Both the position numbers and the translations under genes were made by a program. The notes under the pieces were generated by a model, which saw only the letters and a list, made by a program, of their open reading frames with translations, did not search any database and was not told the origin of the DNA. From contig CAMATZ010000032.1 in NCBI GenBank assembly GCA_945861275.1, forward strand, positions 1 to 64,000: a stretch of 64,000 nt of DNA, in the 5' to 3' direction. This DNA comes from Bordetella parapertussis (GTDB taxonomy: Bacteria > Pseudomonadota > Gammaproteobacteria > Burkholderiales > SG8-41). This document shows positions 8,099 to 16,226 of this stretch, piece by piece (the first letter of the stretch is position 1; every line of letters starts with the position of its first letter).

Positions 8099-9847
8099 AT
8101 GGAACGGTTGAGCGTCGTCAGCCCCGCTGGAATCGAGGCCGTGGATCTAAAGCATTCCGCCGCACGCCTCGACGACCTGAATGGAAAAACCGTCGGCGAA
8201 ATCTGGAACGGTGTGTTCAAGGGCGACATCACCTTTCCCGTGATACGCAGATTGCTGAAGGATCGCTACCCGCGTCTGAACATCATTCCGTACACCGAGT
8301 TTCCGCATCTGTCAGGCAACGACCATCCCGCGCAGCAATGGGAGCGCGCCCGGCGCAGCGCAGCGCTTGCCAAGGCGAAGGGTTGTGATGCACTGATCAC
8401 CGGCAACGGCGCCTGAGGCACCTGCGCTCCGGCCGCGGCGCGGCCGGCAATCGAAGCTGAGAAAATCGGCATACCCAGTGTCGTTGTCACCACCACCGGC
8501 TTCTCGGTTCTGGCGCGTCACATCGGCAAATCCGGCGGCGTCGAAGACCTGCGCATCGCTGAATATCCGGGGCCGCTCGGCATCCACGACAGCGCGAAGA
8601 TTCAACAACATATCGAACGCACGCTGATCGACAAAATCGTCGCCGGCTTGACGCAATCGGATGGCGGCAACGTTGTCGCCCCTCGCACCCCAAGCAATCC
8701 GCGCAACATCGTATGTACCGGCTCGCCCGATGACATCAACCACTTTTTCATCGGCAAAGAATGGAGCGATGGCCTGCCCATTGTGGCGCCAACGGTTGCA
8801 CGGGTCGAACAGTTTTTACGCTACACCGATCGCGCCGCAGACGAGCAAATCGCGGTATTGCAATCGGCCAATCTGCGCGCGACGCCGTGGAACATTGCGG
8901 TCAACGCGGTAATGGCGGGTTGCGCGCCCGCGCATATGCCTTTGCTGATCGCGGCGGTGGAGGCGCTGGGCGATGAACGTTGCAGTCTCAACAATATCGG
9001 CAGTTCGTCGGGAATATTTCCCTTCCTGCTCGTCAACGGGCCGCTTGCCAAACAACTCGGCATCGAAAGCGGCGCGCAAGTGATTTCGCGCGGGGCCAAT
9101 CCTGTGATAGGCCGCGCAATCGGCCTTATCGTCAGAAACATCGCAGGCTTCCGACCCGGCGCGAGCTACATGGGCACCTTCGGCTACCCGCTGGCGTTCG
9201 CGCTGGCGGAACATGAAGACAGCCCATGGGAACACTTCCATGTTGAGCAAGGCTTTGATCGCCATGCCAACACCGTCACTGTCGGCGTCACCAACAACTG
9301 GGGCGCGGCGCCTGCACCGTATGACACGCCCGACAAAGCCGGCGCACAAGTCGCGCTGGAGTTGCTGTGCCGCGAAATCACCGGCAAGACGCGGCTGTTC
9401 AATTTCCCCGGACGCGGGCCGGACGCCGAAGCGGTGATGATCACGTTGCTGCTGTCGCCGCCCGTAGCCAAATCACTAGCCGACGCGGGCTATTCAAAAG
9501 ACGACGTAAAGCGTTACGTCTATGAGCACACGCGCATGCGGCTCGCCGATTTCGAGTGGGTGCTCAAGTACACCAACATCGCGCGCACCACATCGCGCGA
9601 AAAAGTGGAGGAGGGTGTTTTCCCGCAGGCATTTCTTGGCGCGCCCGACGACCTCGTGCGGGTGCTGTCGAGTCCCGATATTCTGCACATCATGGTGTGC
9701 GGCGATCCGCATCGCAACCGGGTCATGGTGCTTGAGGGCGGACATACGCAGCCCACCACGCGCGAAATCAAGTTGCCGGCGAATTGGGATGTACTGCTAC
9801 CCCCGCTCACTGCGTGCGCAGTCCAACCTGCCGGGCCACCTTGGTAA
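8099..9847 (+). CDS. UGSC-family selenoprotein fused to partner domain (in-frame UGA at 8414-8416)
   Basis: Reading TGA 8414-8416 as Sec joins two frame-matched ORFs into one protein of 582 residues. Residues 1 to about 190 form a UGSC-type domain: VVSPAG..., GKTVGEIWNG, then ALITGNGA-U106-G-T-C109, the redox motif UxxC, followed by IPSVVVTTTGF. Residues from about 210 to 582 are a second domain starting IGKEWSDGLPI, with NAVMAGCAP and ANPVIGRAIGL. This second part is homologous to the separate gene at 11382-12470. ATG 8099 is chosen because AGGAG lies 8 nt upstream; 8078 and 8093 are alternative in-frame starts. UGSC proteins are known as predicted selenoproteins thought to be related to reductase selenoproteins; the reaction is not established. 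The C-terminus overlaps the convergent Bug gene by 41 bases. Confidence 0.9.
8414..8447 (+). promoter_or_regulatory. UGA Sec codon and strong candidate SECIS hairpin (UGSC fusion)
   Basis: Downstream of UGA 8414-8416, CCGGCCGC (8429-8436) pairs perfectly with GCGGCCGG (8440-8447) around a GGC loop. That is an 8-bp stem whose loop begins with G about 21 nt from the UGA, as bacterial SelB recognition elements require. The region is also coding, so the stem coexists with codons for APAAARPAI. Confidence 0.75.
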
Positions 9848-10796
9848 ATGTCTCGATCTCGGCACGCCGTATCTTGTCGTGTTCTTCCGGCGTGCTGGTT
9901 GCGGGAACAAAGCCCATGATGCGCATGCGTTCCTTGACGTCAGGTAACTCAACAATGCGCGCAACTTCTTTCGCGAGCTGATGCAGAATCGGACGCGGCG
10001 TTTTTGCCGGCGCCATCAGACCGTACGAGCCATCCCTCTGGTAGCCCGGTAAAACTTCCGCCATAGCCGGCGTATCCGGCAATAGCGGCGAGCGCTGTGG
10101 CGTAAACACCGCCAATGCCATTAATTTCCCGTCCTTGATCAAGGCTAAAGCGGGTCCGAGCGGGGCAGCGGCAAAGTGGGTGCGTCCCGCCACCACCTCT
10201 ATCATGGATTCCGACGTTGCCTTGAACGCGACGTGTCGCGCCTTGATGCCGGCGGCAAAGCGGAAACGCTCGACGTCCATGTGTGTGCCGGTACCGGCGC
10301 CGCTGGTACTGAAGAGCATTTGGTCTGGCCGCGCCTGTGCCCATGCGATGAACTCCTTGGCTGATCTCATGGCAAGGGCTGGCGACACTATCAGTACCTG
10401 GGTGGAATACCCGATCTGAGTAATGCCGGCGAAATCCCGCTGCGAATCGTAAGGCAGGTTTGGCTGGATCGCCGCACGGATAGCGAATTGGCTCGATTGC
10501 AATAAGAGGGTGTAGCCGTCCGCTGTTGCCTTGGCAACAACGTTCGCGCCGATCGCGCCGCCGGCTCCGGCGCGATTCTCTATCACCACCGGCTGTCCAA
10601 AACCTGCGCTCATCTTGTCGCCTATCAAGCGCGTCACGATGTCGGTTTGGCTGGCTGCCGATGCTGTCACTATTCGAATCGGCTTGTTTGGGTAGTTCTG
10701 GCTTTTCTGCGCGAAACAAAGTACGGGCGTGGTCGCGGCGGCCGTTGTGACTGCGATGACCAGTGTGGACCTCAGTAACGCATAGACGAAATTCAT
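9807..10796 (-). CDS. Bug/TctC family receptor, last gene of the split UGSC operon
   Basis: Periplasmic Bug receptor of about 329 residues: signal peptide (MNFVYALLRSTLVIAVTTAAA), then NYPNKPIRIVTASAASQTDIVTRLIG, 'ADGYTLLLQS' and the C-terminal helix. AAGGAGT precedes the ATG at 10796. The first glycine-rich loop reads SAASQTD instead of the usual PGGGTD-like sequence, which may alter ligand choice. It lies 58 bases downstream of the stand-alone UGSC selenoprotein on the same strand and ends inside the 3' end of the convergent UGSC fusion gene. Ligand unknown. Confidence 0.92.
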   Translation of the reverse strand: MNFVYALLRSTLVIAVTTAAATTPVLCFAQKSQNYPNKPIRIVTASAASQTDIVTRLIGDKMSAGFGQPVVIENRAGAGGAIGANVVAKATADGYTLLLQSSQFAIRAAIQPNLPYDSQRDFAGITQIGYSTQVLIVSPALAMRSAKEFIAWAQARPDQMLFSTSGAGTGTHMDVERFRFAAGIKARHVAFKATSESMIEVVAGRTHFAAAPLGPALALIKDGKLMALAVFTPQRSPLLPDTPAMAEVLPGYQRDGSYGLMAPAKTPRPILHQLAKEVARIVELPDVKERMRIMGFVPATSTPEEHDKIRRAEIETFTKVARQVGLRTQ

Positions 10797-10854
10797 CGCG
10801 CACTCCTTTGGTGATTTTTGGAACCGCAATCAGTTGACACGGCCATAGTGCGTT

Positions 10855-11385
10855 TCAGCCGCGCGAGGACAGCAGCCTCACCACGTCCGTGGCGACTTCG
10901 CGCGCTTTCGCTTCGCTGTCTTCATCGGATTCGCGCGCGGGCGCATCCTGCTTGTAGACCAGTATCAGCGGGTCTTTTGCACCCAACACCTGACACTGCG
11001 CTTTAGCGAGTGTCGCAAACGGCTCGTGCACCAGCACCACTGCGGGGATGCCGAGTTTCCAGGCTGCAAACGCGTCGCGCACGGCGGCGCCGGTGCAGGA
11101 GCCTCAGGCGCCGACACCGACCACCAGGTAATCCACGTTTGCCGCCAGCGCTTCGAACTGCGGTTTTTCCAGCGGCATCCAGGTATTGCTCTTGTACGCG
11201 CGCTGCAGCGAAGGCGGCGAGCATTGCGCTTCGAGCGCACGTTCAAGGCGCGGCCAGAAGTTGCGCGTGACCGGATACTGGTTCCAGATGAATCCCACGC
11301 GTTTGCCTAGCGGCGTATCCAGCACCCGGCGCTGCGCCTGCGCTTCAACGCGCGGATGACCTATGGGGCTTACAAGTTCGATCAC
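10855..11385 (-). CDS. UGSC-family selenoprotein, stand-alone (in-frame UGA at 11106-11104)
   Basis: Two frame-matched minus-strand ORFs join when TGA 11106-11104 is read as Sec, giving 176 residues. The sequence runs IELVSPIGHPRVEAQ..., GKRVGFIWNQYP, DYLVVGVGA-U94-G-S-C97-TGAAVRDAF, then GIPAVVLVHEPF. U94-G-S-C97 is exactly the motif that names the family. The start is GTG 11385 with AAGGAG 6 nt upstream. The GTG overlaps the TGA stop of the preceding partner-domain gene (GTGA), so the two are translationally coupled. It aligns over its length with residues 1 to about 190 of the fused protein at 8099. Reaction unknown; by the UxxC motif a reductase or redox lyase is the best guess. Confidence 0.92.
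11079..11106 (-). promoter_or_regulatory. UGA Sec codon and candidate SECIS hairpin (stand-alone UGSC)
   Basis: Reading the minus strand after the UGA: GCAC (11096-11093), a bulged C (11092), GGC (11091-11089), loop GCC (11088-11086), then GCC (11085-11083) and GTGC (11082-11079). This gives a 7-bp stem with one bulge and a loop starting with G, 16-18 nt from the UGA. Confidence 0.68.
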
Positions 11386-12470
11386 GGCATTCTCCTTGGG
11401 ATTGCGGGAAATTTTATGGCTTTCGTTACAAACGGTCTGCCTGCGGAACTGCGGCTGGACAATGACACGCATTGCCCCATCTGCGGCGCAACGCCGCCAC
11501 CCACGACCACGTAGACTTCATCCGGCAGCACCGGCGCCACAAACATCTTGCGCTCGCTCGGTGCGTTGCGATCCGCATCATCATAGGGCGCCGATTCGCC
11601 CTGTTTGCTGTCGTTCTGCCAGTCATAGGAATATTTGAATGCGCGCTCAGCGATGGCGCTACGCAGTTTCTCGCGTGTATACCCCGCATCAGCGAACGAT
11701 TGCGCCAGCGAGGGATTGAGTACAAAGATGAAGCCGCGCTTGGCGCCGCTGGTGGTGATGCCAAGCCGGCCAATATTGCGCGCAAGCAGGGTAATCGATT
11801 CGTTAAGCCCCACGGAATTGACCGGCACGGCAACCTGCGAATGCTCACCGACTTTCATCACAGTAACCGCACTGTCGCCAGGCGCAACGCCAAAATCGGT
11901 GTGCATGGGCGCCCACGGATTGAGTTCCTGCTCCTCGCCGATGCAATAGCTCCATGACGCCGGATGGCCCATGGTGCCCTTGATCAACTTGCCCGGATGG
12001 GCGCGGCCTATGTTCCACAGTATCAGCCGCACCGCGCGCCCGATGGTTGCGTTTGCGCGCCCGCCGTTGGGTCCGAATAACCATTCGCGCGTGTGAAATT
12101 TTAGCCTGCCCACCGCCGGGCCGCTGACTATGGTGCAGAGCGAGGCGGAGCCGGTGGACTGTGTGGTCGTAATCAGCAGTGTGGGATCGACGATGCACTC
12201 GACGGCGGCAAGCACCACCGGCACATACTCCGGCAGACACCCCGCCATCGCGCAGTTGGCGATGACATTTTCCACGGTGGCGACGCCGTCGCCGGGAAAC
12301 ACCGTGCCCAGCACCTCGTGCGGGTCGCGCTGGACGTAATCGAGCATCGCCGAAACGACCTTGCGCGTAGGCGGGAATACCGGCAGGCCGTCGGTCCATT
12401 CGTTCGCATAGGCAAACTCCGCAAAGTCTTCAAGGGAATCGATGGGGTGTATCTGGGCATTGCACGCCAT
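11382..12470 (-). CDS. UGSC partner-domain protein (unknown function)
   Basis: A 362-residue protein homologous to the C-terminal part of the UGSC fusion at 8099-9847. Shared landmarks are EWTDGLP (EWSDGLP in the fusion), NCAMAGCLP (NAVMAGCAP), ANATIGRAVRLILWNI (ANPVIGRAIGLIVRNI) and a GT-G-P segment followed by E...PW. The Cys of MAGC is conserved in both and could be redox-active or a ligand. ATG 12470 is preceded by GGAGA; a TTG at 12491 is less likely. There is no signal peptide, so it should be cytosolic. Its stop overlaps the start of the UGSC selenoprotein. I do not recognise an established enzymatic family; fusion and coupling point to a complex with UGSC. Confidence 0.85.
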   Translation of the reverse strand: MACNAQIHPIDSLEDFAEFAYANEWTDGLPVFPPTRKVVSAMLDYVQRDPHEVLGTVFPGDGVATVENVIANCAMAGCLPEYVPVVLAAVECIVDPTLLITTTQSTGSASLCTIVSGPAVGRLKFHTREWLFGPNGGRANATIGRAVRLILWNIGRAHPGKLIKGTMGHPASWSYCIGEEQELNPWAPMHTDFGVAPGDSAVTVMKVGEHSQVAVPVNSVGLNESITLLARNIGRLGITTSGAKRGFIFVLNPSLAQSFADAGYTREKLRSAIAERAFKYSYDWQNDSKQGESAPYDDADRNAPSERKMFVAPVLPDEVYVVVGGGVAPQMGQCVSLSSRSSAGRPFVTKAIKFPAIPRRMP

Positions 12471-12807
12471 GGGTCGGTCTCCATGTTTCAATGCATCATC
12501 CCGAATGCGGCGAGCAAATGCAAACTGGCTCCGCAGCCGCTGCGCGCAAAGTTCGCATTGCGTGATATTTCTCTACGCAGCGCTACTGTGTGCAAATAAG
12601 TATTTGTTTTTGCTTAAATTTTTATTTTGACACGAGCTATTCCTGTGGACGCCCAGGTATTGATATCATCGCGTTCTGCATGAATCAGGCGCGAGCGTGC
12701 CTCAATACGCAATTGAGTACCTAAATGCGGCACGATCCACGCGCTGCACCAAACCCAGCAATTCCAGCAATTCCAGATAACGCGTTCCGATATCGACTGC
12801 CCTCCTC
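12471..12807. other. AT-rich divergent intergenic region
   Basis: About 337 bases separate the partner-domain gene (minus) from the CoxG-like gene (plus), so promoters for both operons should be here. Positions 12592-12640 are strikingly AT-rich and, read on the minus strand, contain AAAAACAAATACTTA, one copy of a motif that recurs between genes in this window. No ORF or RNA gene was recognised. Confidence 0.55.
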
Positions 12808-13281
12808 ATGATTGAAGTTAACCAGCGCATTGAAGTCGCATCAACGCCGCAGGCGGTGTGGGCCATTTTGTCCGATCCCGCCGCGGTGGTGGACTGCGTG
12901 GAAGGCGCGGTTTTGGGTGATAAGCAGGACGACGGTTCATTTGATGCCAAGTTGACGGTGAAATTCGGCCCAGCCAAAGTCGCGTTTTCTGCCAACGTGT
13001 TGGTCGAGTACGATGAAGCCCATAAATCCGGCAGTGTCACCGCGCGCGGCAAGGATTCCATCAGCGGCACCAAGTTCCGCACCACCATGCAATTCAAGGT
13101 GGAAGGCCAGAACGAACCGCCACAAAGCGCATTACCGATCAAGGCGGAGTGCGAACTCACGGGGCGGCTCGCCCATTTGATCGAATCCGGCGCAAACCTT
13201 GTCATCAAGCGCATGACGACGAGTTTTGCGGAGAAGCTGGCTGAACGCTGCGGTGGCGCCAGTGGCACCAAGGCGCCGTGA
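12808..13281 (+). CDS. CoxG-like SRPBCC family protein
   Basis: A 157-residue START/SRPBCC-fold protein like carbon monoxide dehydrogenase subunit G (CoxG): MIEVNQRIEVASTPQAVWAILSDPAAVVDCVEGA at the N-terminus, KLTVKFGPAKVAFSA in the middle, and a long C-terminal helix ('LVIKRMTTSFAEKLAERC'). CoxG relatives bind hydrophobic ligands or assist molybdenum hydroxylases, but no hydroxylase subunits are nearby. A ThDP enzyme follows 70 bases downstream in the same direction. Function in this context is open. Confidence 0.85.
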   Translation: MIEVNQRIEVASTPQAVWAILSDPAAVVDCVEGAVLGDKQDDGSFDAKLTVKFGPAKVAFSANVLVEYDEAHKSGSVTARGKDSISGTKFRTTMQFKVEGQNEPPQSALPIKAECELTGRLAHLIESGANLVIKRMTTSFAEKLAERCGGASGTKAP

Positions 13282-13350
13282 TAGCCGGATCCGTTTGCAG
13301 TTGAGGTCATTTTGTTTTTTACTGGCAGGACTTTCCAAAGGGAGTAGACG

Positions 13351-15000
13351 ATGAAGGTGTATGAAAGACTTTCGCAGGCCTTCAAGGCCGAAGGCACTAC
13401 CAACGTATTCGGCATGATGGGCGATGGCAATATGTACTGGCAGTACGCCAACAACAGTAACGGCATCAAAATGCACGAGGTGCGCCACGAAGGCGTGGGC
13501 CTCGGCATGGCCGATGGCTGGGCGCGTGCAACCCGCACGCCCGGTGTTTGCACTGCAACCTGTGGTCCGGGCACCACGCAGCTCGCCACTGCCTTTGTGA
13601 CGGCTGCGCGCGCCTCTTCGCCGGTGGTTGCGTTCTGCGGCGAATATCCGACCAGCGACGACGAATACACGCAGGCGCTTGACCAATCGGCGTTTGCCCA
13701 CGGCGTCGAAGCTGCGTTTGTGCGCATGGGCACGGCCGACGACGCCGACGAGGCGGTGCGCAAGGCGTTCTACATCGCGCGCACGCAATCGCGTCCGGTG
13801 CTATTGAGCGTGCCCATGGATTTGCAGCAAAAAAATTGGGACGATGACGAGCCGTACAAGCCGTCGACCTCGATCATTCCCAAACGCACTGTTACCCCAA
13901 ATCAATCCGCGATTGAACAGGCCGCCGATATGCTCGCCAAGGCGAAGCGGCCGGTGATCGTGGTCGGGCGCGGCGCCATGTGGTCAGGCGCGGGCGACGA
14001 GATCCGCAAGCTCGCGCAGCGGACCGGCGCGCTGATTGCAACCACGCTGCAAGCCAAGAACTGGCTAAGCGACGACGAGTACCACATCGGCATCTCCGGC
14101 ACCTATGCCACCAAGACGGCGATCCAGTTGTTGAGTGATTCCGACGTGGTGGTGGCCGTGGGCGCCAGCCTTAACCGTTACACCACGCACGAAGGGCTGC
14201 TCTACCCGGAAGCCAAGTTCATCCACATCGACCCCAAGGCGCATGTGATGCTGTCGCGCGGCAAGGGCGCGGATCACTATGTGCAGTCCGACGGCAAGGC
14301 CGGCGTAGCCGCGCTGGACGCGGAACTCGCCAAGCGCAACTTCAAGCAAATGGGCTATCGCACCGGCCAAGTCAAGGAAAAACTTGCCAACGCCTGGGAA
14401 GACCGGCAGGAGTACAAGCTCGACGAGGGCACACTCGATCCGCGCCCGATGTGCGTGGCGCTGGACGACATGATCCCCGCCGAGATCGGCCTGTTCGCGG
14501 GCAGCGGCTGCACCTCGGGCTTTACCAACATTCTGTTCAGGAAAAGCCGTCCGATCGTTATGCCAGGACACTTCTTCGGCTGTATCGGGCAGATGATGCC
14601 CACTGCGGTGGGTGCGGTCATCGGCACCGGCATGAAACCCGCGATCCTGATGGATGGCGACGCCAGCACCATGATGCACATCGGCGACTTTGACACCATG
14701 GTGCGTTACAACGTGCCGCTGCTGATTCTTGTGATGAACAACGAGTGCCTGGGCGCCGAGTACTACAAGCTCGAAGCGCACAAAATGAACGTGGAGACCT
14801 CATGCATCCCGACCGCGGACCTGGGCGCGGTAGCGCGCGCGTTCGGCGGCGGCGGCGCACTGTGCCGCACGCTGGACGAGGTGAAGAAGGCTGCGGCAGA
14901 ATGGCTTGCGAAGCCCGGCCCGATGATCATCGACGTGCGCGTGTCGCGCTCGGTGGTGACACTGCCGTATCGCCGCGTCCACTACGGCGAAGATGTATAA
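13351..15000 (+). CDS. Thiamine diphosphate-dependent enzyme, acetolactate synthase / benzoylformate decarboxylase-like
   Basis: A 549-residue three-domain ThDP enzyme. The N-terminal Pyr domain has the catalytic Glu47 in EVRHEGVGLGMADGWAR. A central Rossmann-like domain follows (KRPVIVVGRGAMWSG). The C-terminal PP domain has the GDG-type ThDP motif at about 434-462 (MDGDASTMMH ... VMNNECLG). Family reactions include acetolactate synthesis and decarboxylation of 2-oxo acids. No small regulatory subunit lies next to it, which argues for a decarboxylase or lyase rather than biosynthetic acetolactate synthase. A strong terminator ends the unit directly downstream. Confidence 0.88.
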   Translation: MKVYERLSQAFKAEGTTNVFGMMGDGNMYWQYANNSNGIKMHEVRHEGVGLGMADGWARATRTPGVCTATCGPGTTQLATAFVTAARASSPVVAFCGEYPTSDDEYTQALDQSAFAHGVEAAFVRMGTADDADEAVRKAFYIARTQSRPVLLSVPMDLQQKNWDDDEPYKPSTSIIPKRTVTPNQSAIEQAADMLAKAKRPVIVVGRGAMWSGAGDEIRKLAQRTGALIATTLQAKNWLSDDEYHIGISGTYATKTAIQLLSDSDVVVAVGASLNRYTTHEGLLYPEAKFIHIDPKAHVMLSRGKGADHYVQSDGKAGVAALDAELAKRNFKQMGYRTGQVKEKLANAWEDRQEYKLDEGTLDPRPMCVALDDMIPAEIGLFAGSGCTSGFTNILFRKSRPIVMPGHFFGCIGQMMPTAVGAVIGTGMKPAILMDGDASTMMHIGDFDTMVRYNVPLLILVMNNECLGAEYYKLEAHKMNVETSCIPTADLGAVARAFGGGGALCRTLDEVKKAAAEWLAKPGPMIIDVRVSRSVVTLPYRRVHYGEDV

Positions 15001-15016
15001 AGACGTTTAGCTGCAC

Positions 15017-15051
15017 AAAGCCCCTCGAATACATCCGAGGGGCTTTTTTTT
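15017..15051 (+). terminator. Rho-independent terminator after the ThDP enzyme gene
   Basis: AAAGCCCCTCG (15017-15027) pairs with CGAGGGGCTTT (15036-15046) around an 8-base loop and runs into eight T residues (15044-15051). The stem is perfect. Confidence 0.95.
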
Positions 15052-15135
15052 CGCTTACGATAGGGTTCGTGGAATCACATTAACTGCGGTCGCGCGAACA
15101 TCCAAATGGCCCGACCAGCCCGCGGGCGTCAGTGT

Positions 15136-15191
15136 GTAGCGTGCGCTGTGCGCACGTAATTCGATGGAATCGTGCGCACAGCGCACGCTAC
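15136..15191. repeat. Inverted repeat, GTAGCGTGCGC family, copy 1
   Basis: Two perfect 21-base arms (15136-15156 and 15171-15191), beginning GTAGCGTGCGCTGTGCGC, around a 14-base loop. Related copies lie at 26023 and 62963. It sits between the ThDP terminator and the next Bug gene. Confidence 0.9.
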
Positions 15192-15233
15192 GTTTCTGAA
15201 CATCGTGACGACACACGAGGAAGGTATCGGAAA

Positions 15234-16190
15234 ATGATGCGGGCAACCCGCACTGTAATGCTGGCGGCGCTGCTGTTCAGCCGCGCAGCGCTGGCGCAGT
15301 ACCCGGAGCGCCACCTCGCCGCCGTGGTGCCGTTCGCCGCCGGCGCCTCCAATGATGTCATCGCGCGCCGCGTCGCGCCGCATTTGGCGAAGGCGCTGGG
15401 ACAGCAGGTCATCATCGAGAACCGGCCGGGCGCTGATGGCCGCATCGGCATCGAGGTGGTGGCCAAAGCCGCGCCGGATGGTTACACCCTGTTGTTTAGC
15501 GGCGGGGCAGTAACTTTGATTCCGGCGCTGCGCAAGAACGTGGCGTGGGACCCTCTGCGCCAGATTCAGCCTGTCGCCGAGCTGGGAACGATCCCTTACG
15601 TCATTGCGGTCAATCCCAATGTCCCCGCGCACAGCCTCGCCGCGCTGATCAAGCTTGCCGCCGCGCATCCGGGGAAGCTGAACGGCTCTGCGGGTGGCAA
15701 TTCTTCTGAAATGGCGATTGCATTGTTCCGCATCAAAACCGGGACGCGCATGGAAATCATTCCCTACAAAGGCACCGGCCACGCCGCGCTCGCGGTCGCC
15801 ACCGGCGAAGCGGATTTTGCGATCATGGATGCATCTGCGTGGCTGCCGTTTATCCCGGCGACACGCGTGCGCGCGCTGGCGGTGATGGGGACAAAACGTA
15901 TTGCCATTCTGCCAGGGGTGCCTACAACGCAGGAGGCAGGCCTGCCCGATTTTATCAGCGGCGCGCAGTTTGGTGTCTACACCACCGGCGGCACGCCCGC
16001 GAATGTGGTGCGCAGGCTGAATGCCGAAATCAACCGCATCACCGCAACACCCGAGATGACAAAAAGTTTTCTTGCGATCGGACTGGAACCGGCCAACAAA
16101 ACGGTTGAAGCCTACACACGGCTGTATCGGGCGGACCTCGCGATGTGGAAGGATGTGGTGACGCGCGCGAAGATTCCAATGACAGACTGA
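15234..16190 (+). CDS. Bug/TctC family receptor
   Basis: Periplasmic Bug receptor of about 318 residues with signal peptide (MMRATRTVMLAALLFSRAALAQ), then 'YPERHLAAVVPFAAGASNDVIARRVAP', 'APDGYTLLFSGGAV' and IIPYKGTGHAAL. ATG 15234 is preceded by GGAAGG. The open frame extends upstream through the GTAGCGTGCGC inverted repeat, but that part is not protein-like. ThDP enzyme and Bug are separated by a terminator, so this is its own transcription unit. Ligand unknown. Confidence 0.9.
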   Translation: MMRATRTVMLAALLFSRAALAQYPERHLAAVVPFAAGASNDVIARRVAPHLAKALGQQVIIENRPGADGRIGIEVVAKAAPDGYTLLFSGGAVTLIPALRKNVAWDPLRQIQPVAELGTIPYVIAVNPNVPAHSLAALIKLAAAHPGKLNGSAGGNSSEMAIALFRIKTGTRMEIIPYKGTGHAALAVATGEADFAIMDASAWLPFIPATRVRALAVMGTKRIAILPGVPTTQEAGLPDFISGAQFGVYTTGGTPANVVRRLNAEINRITATPEMTKSFLAIGLEPANKTVEAYTRLYRADLAMWKDVVTRAKIPMTD

Positions 16191-16226
16191 AGATGAGCGT
16201 GTAGTCCGCAAGCAGCGGTGTTGCAC

